From Phlegmacium glaucopus (Eukaryota > Basidiomycota > Agaricomycetes > Agaricales > Cortinariaceae): a stretch of DNA of 64,000 nt. The stretch covers positions 166,133 to 230,132 of the forward strand of contig MU130698.1 of the NCBI GenBank assembly GCA_015039465.1. Reading direction: 5' to 3'. Every line of letters starts with the position of its first letter. Within the stretch, counting starts at the first letter, position 1. Under the pieces are notes generated by a model. The model saw nothing but the letters and a program-made list of their open reading frames with translations. It was not told the origin of the DNA and ran no database searches. Of this stretch, positions 12,395 to 24,519 are shown piece after piece. Made by a program: the position numbers and the translations under genes.

Positions 12395-14827
12395 TCAATT
12401 CTCAATTTGGGTATCCAGGATGCAACCAAAATTATCAAAATCTACATGTCCTCCGAGAGTCGATTCGTCGAACACAGAGTTGGCCTGCTTCCCCAATGAT
12501 TTCACAACCATCGTCTCGTCATGATCTGCTCGTGCCTGTAAACCATCTCGGAACATTAGACGCATCTGTGAAGTCCAGATCATAACTCTTTGAAAGTCTG
12601 CGGTGGGCTGCGGTGCTGGATCAGTGAGAAAGGCCTTCTTCTCCTTCCCCAGGGCGTCTGCTCCAAGGTCGAACCATTCCTGAAGTGGTGGATTTTCAAT
12701 TTCTCGACCTTTGTGGTACCTAGATGTGAGAACGACGATGACGTAGAAGAGCGACTCAAGATCATGGCGGTAGAGATGGGTCGGGGGGGTAGGGTGAAGG
12801 AGATCGATGGCCATATACGGCTTGGTGCCCGTGCGCTGATTCGACGTTGGCCCAGGATTCTGTCTCAATAGTGAAAGCGACAAATCGTAGTCACTGAGCA
12901 CGCCGTATAAGTAATCATCTTTCTGCCGGTACATGATATTGTTCAGGCTGACGTCTCGATGAATGACCTTCGCCTCCTCATATAGCCATCTGTAGCCTTA
13001 GGGGGAAGGGGAAGGGGTTTAGCCAGGTATGCTAATAAGTGAATCTGCATCAAAAACTCACAGCGAAAAACATCTCTGAAGACGGGAGCAAGGGTAGCCG
13101 TAGTTGTAATCTGCGTGATGTTGAATAGCTCTGTCATAACTAAAACTTGCAGCACCCTGTTCTCATACGAGACATCACGGTTGCGGAGGCATGACGAAAG
13201 ACGTGTCTGCAACTCCGTGACTGGAAGCGCCTCGTAATGGAGGACTTCAGGGAGATGGTTCAAAACCCATTTATGGTTGTCATGGCTGTTTGCGAGACTG
13301 GCGATACGACTGAGTATTTCTCCTTCGGGTGTCCTGGTGTCAGGGGTGAAGCTGAACTTCACAATAATTGACTTGGACGCCCACGGGTCATTTGCGTCCT
13401 TGACCTTGGCACGGATAACACAAGTCCCCCGACCAATCAGCGCGTGTTGATGAAATACAAGCTCGCCGAGTTCGAGAACTTTGTCATTATTAAGCAGTAA
13501 CTGTGCCCCAAGTAGAGGTTTAAGGGAATTATGTGTGGGGGGAGAAGTCTCCGTGTTTCCGCGGGTCCGCGTGGAAGCTCGAGGGAGAGGGGAGGCCTTA
13601 GCAAGAGAGGGCTCTATAGCTCTCACGTAACCCCATTCATGGGACTTCAAAATCAGCAAGCCGTACAGGAAGACGACTAGGGCGATGGGATCCTTGAGAA
13701 AGCAGACGGGCTTGGATTGAACTGGAATAGAGCGATCGTAATACAGCAGTTCGAGGTCGCTGTCAGTGATGAGCGCACCGAAAACGTGAGAGCGAAGGCC
13801 GCCATGGGACAGCATTTCGAGTGCATAGCTCGCGCACTGCAACAGCGTGTCCGTCCTCGACAGCGGAACTTCTTCATCATTCCTTCGTCGCTTCCGTGGA
13901 GAATCCAACGAAAGATCCTCTTGTTGTCGCTTTTGAGATGACGAGCTTTTCCCACCCGTGGACGTGGAATTGGGGAGGGAAGGAACGAATGAAGGTGCGA
14001 GAAGGGAGACGTTCGAGAGCGACGAGCTGGGACCAGAGTTAGATGGAGTGCCTCTGGGGCCTTTTGAAGACAAATCACCTGCAAGGTCGAAGAGAAATGT
14101 CAAGTAGGTTGTAATACAATAAGATGAAATAGGGTGGATTCGTACCTGAAGGCAAGGCTTTGCTCTTTTTCTTTTTCAGGCCCTTCAAGTCGGCTGGTGC
14201 GCTTGTCGACGAAGCTGGGGGAGCACTGCGGAGATCGCGCTTCTCTAATTTGAATTCCAGAAACGCCAAGAGCTCAAACCAATGGAAAGGGTTGGTTTTC
14301 GGGCCGTCCTTGGACAGGTTGTCCCAGCCGGTCCTCTCGCCTTGAAGCATTGCACTCATGTGTACCGCAACACAATCCGGAATTCGTTGAGCAAACGAGC
14401 CCTCAACTGGGACGTGGTCGTTCCGACAGATGACGATGATTTCGGAGGGAAAATATTTGTTTAATTCTGTGGCAATGTAGTTGGCAAGGCTGTTGAATGG
14501 GTCGTATCGTTCCGTCTCATAGTTGACTTTGTCCTGGTACTTTGAGAGGAGAGTCTCGAACTTTTCCGAACTGACGATAGTATGGAAAGCAGTGTACTTC
14601 TCATTTTCTCTCCAATTAGACTCTATGCTGAAAGCAAACTGTAGGAACTCGTCGAAGGAAACGATAGCAGCGTTAGCGATGTCGGCTGCGAGAAACGGCT
14701 TGTAGTGGGCTTGGGTATTCTGGGTTCGATGATGTTCGTGGGACGCAGAGCCCGCGGTCCAAGGAGTGCTCTTCAAGCTCTGGACTTGCTCGAGAGGTGT
14801 CAAGGCCGTTGGAGGCGTCGTGGTCAT
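12395..14827 (-). CDS. FunK1-type protein kinase (766 aa)
   Basis: Three exons, 14146-14827, 13062-14078 and 12395-12996, with introns of 67 and 65 bp, give 766 codons. The N-terminal half is the variable FunK1 region, including a Lys-rich patch and an NSTSTGGKSSSSQ Ser-rich linker. The kinase core follows: GRGTCVIRAKVKD (glycine-loop region), IIVKFSF (ATP-site lysine), a C-lobe catalytic loop VIHRDVSLNNIMY (H579-R580-D581), LSDYDLS in place of DFG (D602), and GTKPYMAIDLL (623-633). FunK1 kinases are a family expanded in mushroom-forming fungi; substrates are unknown. All catalytic motifs are present, so it is probably active. Start chosen at the first Met of the open frame. A partial copy of its 5' end lies just upstream at 15181-15432. 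Confidence 0.85.
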
Positions 14828-15180
14828 AGTTAAAGACAGTGAACTCCTAATTGGGAAATAGTATTACATAATATAAAGTTCGGCCATTCAGCAAGCTATC
14901 GTTTAGAAAGCTCGAACTACATTAATGGCGATGGCACAGCGCTGTGAATATGTTTGTTGCTTTCGATCTTTATTATTCTTTTGTCCCATGTCCCACCTGA
15001 CTGCGGACGCACTGACAAAACGATTTCGAAAATTAAAATTAAAATAATTCCAAGAATAAAATGCAGGACAACTACCGAACGCATGTTGTTGTCTTTGATG
15101 GTTCAGAAAGTATGAAAGGTCCCGGTCATGCATCATGCACCGTTAAAAATACATCTCACCTTTGTCGATGGTCACAATCT
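14828..15180. other. Spacer upstream of kinase gene
   Basis: Presumed promoter of the kinase on the minus strand; TATA-like stretches occur near 14860-14875. No gene is seen. Confidence 0.4.
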
Positions 15181-15432
15181 TGAGAGGAGAGCCCCGAACT
15201 TTTCCGAGCTGACGATAGTATGGAAAGTATTGTACTTGTCGTTTTCTCTCCAATTAGACTCTATGCCGAAAGCAAACTGTAGAAACTCGTCGAAGGAAAC
15301 GATAGCAGCGTTAGCGATGACGGCTGCAAAAAACGGCTTGTAGTGGGCTTGGGTGTTCTGCGTTCGATGATGTTCATGGGATGCAGAGCCTGCGGTCCAA
15401 GGAGTGCCCTTCGAGCTCTGGACCTTGCTCAA
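15181..15432 (-). pseudogene. Tandem partial copy of FunK1 gene 5' end
   Basis: About 250 bp closely match 14540-14800 and encode the same peptide (STPWTAGSASHEHHR region through FHTIVSSEKF) with a few substitutions. The frame then ends at once. No kinase core follows, so this is a truncated duplicate of the neighbouring gene. Confidence 0.85.
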
Positions 15433-15789
15433 AAGGCTGTTTTTCGGAGCCCGAATAACATCTGGTTTCGAGACTACCGTAACAGGGTTATATCTGTGAA
15501 CGTCAGCACGCTACTTCTAGATTATATGATCGTCTGGCAAGCGAGGCTAACTTCTACCTTACAAGCAACACAAACTACCTAGACACACATCGACGACTGG
15601 CCACTACAGCAATGAGCCGAAAACTACACAATGGATTTTATCAAGAAAATACTTATAAATTTCCTGCTTCCTGGTAAGTTATACTTAGACTCTTTTGGCA
15701 TATTATAAAGAATAAGTACTTTGGTTCAGTCCTGTAGTCATATAGCATATCATACGGCAATCAGTATGTTGACTAGTGGCAAAATGCCT
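15433..15789. other. Intergenic spacer
   Basis: I see no gene, repeat or RNA in this stretch. Confidence 0.4.
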
Positions 15790-16730
15790 CTATTCGGTGG
15801 TGGAGCAGACACCGTGACCCCGACTGGTTTGAAAATCGTCTGGACCTTTACGCCGCCTTCGAATACTCTGCTTTGATAAAAGTGCTGAACCAAGCATGTG
15901 CTCCGCTTTCCAGTGATCGAAACATAGCCCTACCAGAGGATGCAGTCGCTCCAATTCATCAATTTTGTTCATCCATTCGGCATGGTGGAATAAACTGAAA
16001 TATGTCCTTGTAGGCTCTTGAACACGAGTGCACTTTTGAGTTTTGTCCTTTGGTGGTATAAGATGAAGTAGGTCTGCCGCTAGGTGACGAGCAGCTAGCA
16101 AGATGCGGCCATACTCGTTCTTTGAAAGCAGAGTGCCGTCAGCATGCCGAAGTGCCTTGTGCATTGGTGGACGTGATGGATTTGATTTCGATGGGCATGC
16201 ATGCGAGTCACGGTGACAATCTGTAATGCTCCAAAGCACCTCGAAAGGGTACTGGGTTGGTCGCACTGAAGAACGCGACTCGTCAACGCATGTCGACTTG
16301 GTGGATGAGGTTGAGCTACTTGGCATGAGAGAGCCTGATGCACTGTTTATGACTTAAAACTTTGCATAATTTCGGGTGAGTCGAATAAGACGCCTTACCT
16401 ACTAGACTCATGTAACGTTGATACTACGCGCAAACATTGCCGCAAGACTTCTACTTCCTCCCGAAGTCGCGTATTCTCAGCCATGAGGGTGTTCTGCGTC
16501 TGCGTTGCAGTTGACTGGGCTCTGTACACTTCGGTAACATCATCATCCATCATGGGTTTGGGAAGAGCAACCGCTTCAGCGGAAGGAGCAAATGAAAAAG
16601 GAAAGACACAAGGTGGAAGGATCGAAGAGAGAGAAGTGGTGGGAGCAGCGGTTTCAAGAAAGGTGGGTGAGACGAGAGCATCAACATCGGAGCAACATGA
16701 ACTAAGCTGATCAGAGCTTCCAGGCAGCAT
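15790..16730 (-). CDS. Coiled-coil protein, function unknown (294 aa)
   Basis: Two exons, 16399-16730 and 15790-16342, joined across a 56 bp GT-AG intron give an unbroken 294-residue frame. The N-terminal part is Ser/Pro-rich; residues about 80-105 (NTLMAENTRLREEVEVLRQ) form a short leucine-zipper-like coil. No basic region is seen before the coil, so a bZIP call is not justified. The C-terminal exon is helical and basic near its end (SIRRRRKG), possibly a nuclear signal. It lies divergently from the ORF-poor region at 16.8 kb. The start is the first Met in frame and could be preceded by another exon. Confidence 0.6.
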
Positions 16731-17900
16731 ACTTGTACAGCCGTTTGCAAATTTTTATGAAACCCAACTTTTCTTGCACGCGAGACCACGTGATTGTTCC
16801 CACAGCCACTTCTTCATCTCGTTCATGACGCCTTCAACAGTTGCTTCCCGGTAAATTCCAAGGAAACAAGAACCCGTGTGAGCGTCGCAACTGAAACCTC
16901 TACATTTCGTATATCTCTGAGCTTCTTGTACAAATGAATCATAACTGACATTATGATGCTTCAAAGGTCCATTACGTGGGCGGAATCAGTCGCAGCTCAA
17001 CTTTGAATTTTTGAGTTCGAGCCTGTCCCATGTCAGCATACTTTCTGATGATGATGATTCTGAGTCGTACCGATATTTTTAGGGTTAATGATATCGAAGA
17101 ACTTTAGCGTATCTGAAGCATCTAGGAATTGCAGACTGGACAATGTGACATCATAAAAATACCCTTATATATATAGGTCGCTTGGCCATTGGAAAACTTC
17201 TTTTGTCAATCCACTCCCATCTGTCTACGATCATCAAATCAGGGATGGCATTATTTTCTATATACAATGGGAGGGTTCATAATGATACTCTGGGCTATCC
17301 GATTTCTTTCTTTCACATTATACGAATGCCCAAAATATCCTTGCTCAATACAATGGAGTATTCGTCATTGAGCATCGATTGGCTTGACAATGCTGCAGTG
17401 GTGTTGGAGAAACGGAGCCTAATAAGGGCGCTCACACGAAGGGGGTTGTTAGAAGACAAACCATGTTTCTCCGTTGTTTCCGACGAGGAAATTAGCCTAT
17501 TCGACCTCACTTTTGATTACACTGTGGGTGAGTGAAAAGTCTATAATAAAATGGCTATAGACTGACGGAAAAGCTTGGATAGACTTGATTATCTATTCGT
17601 TTCTACCCCGCGGCACACAACATATACAGAGAATCCCAAAGACCTGACGTCCTTCTGTTATCAAAACCGGCCTCATCACATCCCCTGGAAAAATAATAAA
17701 CAAAGGCCAAAAGAAAATTGCCCCGATCAGTCAGTCATCTTAGGGGCTTTGATATTTACATTCTGGCACCGATATCATTTTGTTAGAAACACAGAAGTCT
17801 TTGGAGCTAATACGCATACCTTCAATTTGAAATGACGAATGCTTGAGGAGATGGATACAAAGAGTCTTTGAACATTAACAAGGCAGCAGCGTGTAAAGTC
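16731..17900. other. Spacer with two doubtful small frames
   Basis: A 69-codon minus frame (16755-16964) and a 117-codon plus frame (17182-17535) lie here. The plus frame follows a TATA-like TATATATA (near 17167) and ends with a possible splice donor GTGAGT, so 17246-17535 might be a first exon. No domain is recognisable in either, and I do not call them genes. Confidence 0.4.
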
Positions 17901-17939
17901 AGCCGCGCTTGACAATATTACTCGGGAACTGAACCATAT

Positions 17940-18389
17940 GTGAGCGCGAAATCTCGGTATGCAGGCCAGTGGCTACTATGAGCGGCTGAAGTGTTGAGAG
18001 TGAAGCATAAATATTTAATAAGGGTTATACGGAGATAACCCACAAATGAGTTTTGACGGGCGAGCCCTGTGTTTCGAAAGTACTCGGTAGTACCTAGACC
18101 AACAGTGTTGAACAGAAGACTCGCAGATATTGGGCGGACGTAGCAGCGTAAGAGTTTCGCACATTACAATACGAACTCGAGTCAGAGATGCGAACCACTT
18201 TTGCACACAAATAGACAGATATTTCTGTTTTCGATGAACCATAACAGATTCGGAAAAAGACTGATGTAACGAAAACCGTTGGGTGAAGGAGGTGTGGTCT
18301 GTTGAGGTAACAACGGTCTAAATTGATTTGCGTGGACGAGTCAATAAATGGAGGTGCATTGATACACGGCTGTGAAGCAAGCCATGAGG
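17940..18389. repeat. Inverted relic of array spacer
   Basis: This sequence resembles the complement of the array spacer around 31600-31980 (and its counterparts), including the stretch before the lost promoter of the Ser/Asn-rich gene. It marks an isolated array copy placed in the opposite orientation. Confidence 0.65.
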
Positions 18390-19146
18390 CATCACCCATG
18401 AATCAACAGCCGTTACCTCCCGCAATATTAGATCCGTTTGTCTTGGGATCGCAGGCCAACACTATACCCTGGGGTGAGCAACCCTTCACCCCTTGCTGTT
18501 CTGCATTGGCCCTGTATATCAAGGAACGGCTAAGCAACATCGACATCAGTATCGAGCTCCAAATTCGGGCCCTATGCGCCATCAGCACAGCAAAGGGCAC
18601 CACAGGACGGGAGCGCATCCATGCAGGCCATGCCTGGATGTGTGCTGGCAACAACACAGGAGCTAGGGGGACATGGGGACGCCTGTCAGGGAACCGATTG
18701 ATGCTCGATTGCAACTATAGGGATAAAACCGTACGATAGGAATCGTCTGGGTCTCTCCCGAACTCGGAGGCAGACCGACAAGGTGGAACTCTCTGTGTAT
18801 GAAATCCCTATCATGGACTCGGGAAGTACGTTGATTTCGCAATCCATCCCTTATCAACTTCTTGACATCAACGTCCCTTTGCAGGAGGCGCGACTAAGTC
18901 TACGGGAGGTTCGAACAGATCTCCATCCGCGCCGCAGCCATCAACACCTGCATCCGCTACGTCGACATGGACAGCCTCTTCTGTGGTGTCCGACGAGGAC
19001 TCAGAGACCACCACGAACACAGATATACAAGGTACATATCTTTCTTGATTTTTTGAAAAGCGTGCTAACATACCTTTGTAGAGTCGTTCGAAGACGACGA
19101 TTTTGATACGATCTCGTTTGGGTCGGATACCGATTACCCATATTGA
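18390..19146 (+). pseudogene. Isolated relic of Ser/Asn-rich array gene, copy 0
   Basis: The three-exon layout of the array genes is recognisable. Exon 1 begins inside the conserved block (MNQQPLPP, then FVLGSQANTIPWG), but the following part (GPVYQGT in the intact genes) is reached only after a frameshift, and the region around HAGHAWM is in yet another frame. The last two exons are intact: SGGATKSTGGSN, VVSDEDSETTTN, then after an intron FEDDDFDTISFGSDTDYPY, the acidic tail. It is on the plus strand, 11 kb from the array and facing the other way. Confidence 0.75.
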
Positions 19147-19620
19147 AAGAACCTAAGATATTCAAATTAATTCAATTTCTTCAATCCAATCAACGGACAT
19201 GATTTTTGTGTTGTTACCTTTTTGCCATGCTTTCCTTGCCTTGTACGATGTTATACGCTACACAGAATGATATCATCTTGGATGCAAAAGGTCGTCGAAT
19301 GAGGTAGGAGCGTTATCGATGGATGTGAGTGTTAAGAAGAAATTGACAACGTCACGGTCACTTGGAAAAATCCAAAACGGCAATAATAACCCTCCTCATT
19401 TTCTCTTTTGTTTTGTCTTATCTTCACTTGTTTGGTAGTCTCTCATAGACGACATGAGTTATGGACGAAGGAGGCTTACAGGCAGGTATGTGGGCGATGT
19501 ATAAATATAAACGAGGGCCAGAGCACGATTTATGAACATATCTAAGCATCCATTAACTGCGAAAAATTGGTCGATGACAACATAATGGGGGAATACAAAG
19601 TACAATTGTGTTATAAAAAT
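19147..19620. other. Intergenic spacer
   Basis: No gene is visible. It separates the relic of the array gene from the 3' end of the second kinase-like gene. Confidence 0.4.
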
Positions 19621-22325
19621 CTACCTGCGCCGCTTTGACACCGCACACTCTGACCCGTCGACATCCTCAGCAAGGCGTTTGCCAAGGGAAGAACCATCCA
19701 TTCCATGTATCATTGAACTTGTTATCGAGCTCGTTTGGCGCATCTGCACCTGGGTCGATTTTTCCGGATTTCCCCCTAGAGGCATCGGGAAGTAGTCCGC
19801 TTTCAAATCATTTGGGCTCGCGGATTCCCAGGTTCGAAGATCATCTGGTGGATTGGAGTCATTGGTAGGTGACTTTATTGCGGTTGGAGTGATGCTGAGA
19901 GGCTCCATCTTCATCGCCGCCTCTCGGAGACGCTCAGAGAACCATTTTTCATCAGGGTCATCCAAATTCAAAGATAGCGTGCTGATCTCACGATAACGCT
20001 CCTTGAAGACTTTGCCCAGTTGGTCCAGGAGTTTGTTGACACCCAAGTTCTCGAATTGGGTGAGGCCCAAAAAACTTTCATCAAACGCACAGTACGTTAA
20101 CACGTTCATCTTGCCTTGACCGCCAACTACCGACCCATCCAGGAGGTGAGCCTTATGGGAAAAGATGGTCTGCATCTTGTCATAGAGAGGACCGGGGTGC
20201 TTTGCATGTTTCAGATAGAGTAGAGCCTCGTAGACGAAGACCCAGAAGGCAGACTCTATATCATCCCATAGCGTATGTGTTACAGTAGGACCTTCGTTCT
20301 GTAGGATTTGAACAGAAATAAATGCCCAAGTGCCCTGCATATACAATGTCAGTAACCACAAACTTAGACATGAGTCGTAACCCACGGTGCGTCCAGAACG
20401 TGGTTCGCCTGCATGCTTCCTCCACAGCAGGCACATATCCCAGTCGATAAGAATACCTCTCCATTCTTGGGTCTCTTTATCTTTAACGACCATTAATGTT
20501 GCCGGCGCTGAGATCGGATGTAATATACCGGCTCTGTACGCTTGTTGAGCTCCTGGTAGAGAGATCGTTAGAATTGCCAACCAAAAATGGACCAAACACG
20601 CACCTTCAACCGCATCGGCAATACAGGATAGCAGTACTTTGCACCAGACGAATGTGGATAAGTCACGAGCGACAGTATCCAAAATCAAACGATGGCAGAC
20701 CATTTTGAATTTCATGCGCCTTGATTGTGAAGAGAGCTTCTCGACCCATTCCTGCGTTTCCGTCCCCAGCTCGGGAACGTCGCCGCCCAAACGCATAGAT
20801 GCCACATGCTTGACATCCTGCTCCTTCAGCATCCGGTAGATAGCTGCTTCGCGAGTCGTATCCTGCGCGTCCTCCTGCCATGAATCTTTCAGAAAACACA
20901 TTGTAGGCTTTTTTCGATGCTCTTGATTGTCCACGTTCTCTTGATTCTCTGCGGTCTCTTTAGCAGGATCAGGATACGCTAGACAGCGTCTAGTAGCACG
21001 ACAAAAAGGAAACAGACATGCACGCGAATATTTCAGAGGCGGAATGAAGAAGGGAACCCGCTTATTTGTTTTGTCATCTGTCACATATATGCGAAAGAAT
21101 TCTTCAAAGGAGAGGAGGTTGTCACCCATGCGTGAACTTAGCACACCATGCCAAGTGGATGGGGGATGATGTGTGAAGGCGACACGCACGGACTCTGGAG
21201 GCAGCACTCGCTTAACTGTGGGGTCGAACCCTCTCTGAAGAAGTGTGAGTTGGCCATAGCGTAGGTAGAAATTGAAGATGTGGAGTGGGTGCTTGGTGTA
21301 ATCGAATCTCCGAGTGACGACGGCTCCTCGACGGTCCGCGAATGAAGCGAGCGTATGGACCAAGAATCAACATTGAGAAGAAGTGGTTTCGAAAAGACAT
21401 GGACAGACCGACGCCTGCATAGGCAGTAATCTGGCCGCGCGTGTGGATACCAGACTCGGTGTCGGTTTCAACGCTCGAGGAGGCGGAGGGTGTTGGTATG
21501 TTGGCCTCGTCCAATGCGATGTTTTCTTCTTTCTGAGGCTCTTGCTCGCCGGGAGATAGTTGAAGCAAGGCATCATCGTTCAGTGCGACATTTACGTCCG
21601 TCTGGTCCCGATCCTCTTCATCCTTCTCCTTCTCTTCCTCCTCCTCCTCCTCCTCACCCTCATCCGTGTCCCCGGGATTCTCGTCTGATACATTTTGGAA
21701 CCCATCGTGGCTACGGTCAGTTTTGAATTCTTGATGTGTTTGTTGGCGCGAGAAGTCGGTATGTGCTTTAAGGCCGTCATTCCAGTAGGTAGAAATATCT
21801 GGGTTGAGGTTGTTACAAGAGGTATCTGGTCGTTTGGTATTTAGAAACCGGAGAGTCTGCGGATTTGGAACCTTGGCGTTCGTCAACGCAACCTTTGTAA
21901 CCCATCCGCTAAGAGCCTTCACCTGAGATAGATATAAGTTATACATTCAAACAATCTATTATCAAGGATGAACTCACAAACGGTTTATACATCACGCTTT
22001 CCGCCTGCCCTGTTTTGGGAGCCACGCTCCGCAGATCCTTCAGACGCTGCTTTGAAGGGTGTTTTCCCCTGTAAGCATCGGGTGTCGTGTCGTTCCAAGG
22101 TAGTAATTCTTCAAGGAACGTCTGGGGATCCATTCCGACGACAAAATAATCTTTTGCCTCTATGGCGATCCTTTCATATTCTTTCTTCATATCCCTTGTC
22201 GCGTCCATTGAGAACGGTTGAGTTAAAGACTTATGAGCAATAGGGGTCTGGTGAGTAGGAGGAACTGTTGGAGGTGGAGTCTTTGGGGGTTCAGAAGCGG
22301 GTACCACCGCTGTTGTTTCTGCCAT
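19621..22325 (-). pseudogene. FunK1-like kinase gene with frameshift and lost HRD motif
   Basis: Four exons are clear: 21978-22325, 20604-21922, 20386-20552 and 19621-20334, with introns of 51-55 bp. The exons total 2,548 nt, one more than a multiple of three. The break sits near 21330-21345, between SFRNHFFSMLILGPYARFIR and DRRGAVVTRRFDY, which are in different frames though clearly one domain. The catalytic loop reads ILHPISAPATLMVV where family members have HRDxSxxN; the DNA looks like two compensating indels on either side of that motif. IDWDMCLLW (the DFG-like site) survives. A long Glu run (from a CTC repeat near 21640-21660) lies in exon 2. A sequencing error could explain the frameshift but not the motif loss. 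If the frame is restored the product would be 848 residues, a possible pseudokinase. Confidence 0.7.
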
Positions 22326-24430
22326 GGATGGTGCAAGTTAAGAACAACGGACCCGGTGAACCTTGGTTTAACAGCAGCACGTGACTATTTGCCCCTCTGC
22401 TATATTTGACACTCCGACGGATCGCCGAGGGGCGGCATGCACGTGTTCTGACGCGTTGCGTTAAATCAACAATCCTTATTATAGTTGACTCTGTCATAAC
22501 CCTTACGTCCGGGGGGTGAAGGTCGAGGTGTTTAAACACGTCGTGTGTTGTGGGGTCACATCTATGTTTACCTGCCGTACATTGATCGACATCATAGATT
22601 GCAGTTGAGACAGGAGTGTCAGTGATGAAAGATGTGGTATGTGTTGGTGAGGACAGTCTTACTGGATTTCGGAAATCGAGCGTGGCGTACCATTGATAAG
22701 TTGCAATAGTTGGGGATGACATTGTTGTGGTTGAGTCATCAGCAGCGTTGCAGTGCGTGCATTCAATGATGACGCTGAGGTATTGGGTGACTGCTGCCAT
22801 GAGGGATGAATGAGGAGAGGTGTCCTAATCGGGGTATACTTAGGTGGCTGGTTGCTCATGCTAAGAAGACATCTTTGAGGAGTTTTTTTTTGAATTTAAT
22901 TTCTCTTTTGAGATGGATTGGTAGAATGGGAGCTGGTGGTAGGGATGGTGTGGATGATGGCCTTCCATGCATAGCATCGTGCAATGAGCCAAAGTTGGTC
23001 GATTTACGCCCTGCCGTGAGCGGGGCTTTGGAAGGGCTCGCCCTCTAGCAATACATCGTATTCCAAAGTGCAAACCTTTCCGAACTTCTCAGCTAAAAAT
23101 ATCATTCATCGGACGTACATGTCAGTAATTGGCGTGAAAAGGAAAGTTCGGGTTAAGTGGAGGATCAGGCACACATTAGCCTGCTCTCACGGAACACACG
23201 GTCTGAAAATAAAGTGAGGTTTACGTTGATATTGCGAATAATTCAGTCAGAGTTATTTCCCATGGCTTGGAAACCGCTCCATTGGATCTATTTTAATACT
23301 CCGCCGATTCCTATACACAGGCACCTTCTTGAGTCTCTTAACGTGCTTTAACTCGTTAATTTTATATTTTACAACGGACTCTCAGACTTTCCACTAGGAC
23401 TTAATGAGTTATGTAAACTCAATAAATTTCCCTCTAGCATCGAAGCTGAATGCATGATCAAGTTGAAATCAACCCCCCGTCCAGTCTGGAATATCTACCT
23501 GAGTACAAGGACTACCGTGTATAGTTGGATTTCGATTTGTTCACCAACCAGATGCTTTGTCCCTGCTCATGGCATGTCAGTGCTGTATTTTCCAATATTA
23601 GCAATAATACCCCTTTTTGATCTAATACTCAAGGTTACCCTTCCGCCGGAACAGCTGTAAAAGTAGACCCCTTTACAAGTTTCAACTTCAAGTACACGGT
23701 TCATACTTCCCGGATTGCTGCCAGGTCTTTCTCGCTGGAAACTTTTTTTTTGAATAGTTTCAATCAGCCCGTCAATTTCAACTCGTATGTGAACAATGCT
23801 CGGTTTCTTCGGGTCCCGATGCTACAGTTCTTAATCTGTCAACTGCGACATTACCCGGAGCCATCCTTACCATCATTTTCATTCATTTCCGTCAAGCAGC
23901 CTTGCCAATCTTGGGTGTCGGGATTCCATGGTGCCCTGGGCATGACATGTTGTGCGGTCATAGATTTGGCTTGCCATTGTTTGGCTTTGGCGCTGAGAAA
24001 TGACAAATTCGACCCCGTGAGGTGACTAGACACTATTATCGCATGATCCATACTAATACTCAGTGCCGCCGCCGCAAGCACTAGTGACTATGTGCATTGC
24101 ATTTGCCTTGCAGATACCTCGGATGACTCCTCCCTGACTCGATGTGTCGCGTAGCTCGCAACAGTTGCTGCTGTTCCACCACAGCACTCGACGATCAACA
24201 TTCCTTGTCGATCTCATTTCTTATTTTACAAGTTTATTTGCACCTGACAGTACTTTGGTCCCTGTCCTCAATACCAGAATCTCGGTTGGTTTCGTCACGC
24301 TACCATTCACCTGGTGTTTAGGTGTGCGACTGTGCCTCAAAAGTTGCGTTTTAGTATTTACTAGGATGGTCTCCGGTTGATTATTTTAGGACACATCTCT
24401 CCTTGCCGGTAGATCACTGGATTGTAAGAA
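22326..24430. other. Long stretch with no supported gene
   Basis: A 169-codon minus-strand frame (22291-22800) overlaps the start of the kinase-like gene; it shows no domain or signal peptide and I leave it uncalled. The rest (22.9-24.4 kb) has only short frames. The last few hundred bases are the promoter side of the peroxidase gene. Confidence 0.45.
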
Positions 24431-24432
24431 TC

Positions 24433-24443
24433 TGTATATAAAG
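24433..24443 (+). promoter_or_regulatory. TATA box of peroxidase gene
   Basis: TGTATATAAAG lies about 80 bp before the ATG at 24520, a normal distance for a fungal secreted-enzyme gene. Confidence 0.65.
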
Positions 24444-24519
24444 TGCATCGATTCAACGTTCTGACTCTTCAGGATACTCTCGTAGCTACCTCCCAGACAA
24501 TCTATCCAATCGGACACAA

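Noticed and set aside
12154..12585. Plus-strand 143-codon frame as a membrane protein gene
   Set aside because: The second half is antisense to the kinase gene; at best the first 80 codons are a relic.
15790..16730. bZIP transcription factor
   Set aside because: A short leucine coil is present but no basic DNA-binding region precedes it.
22291..22800. 169-codon minus-strand frame overlapping the kinase-like gene
   Set aside because: It overlaps another gene's start and has no domain, signal or splice support.
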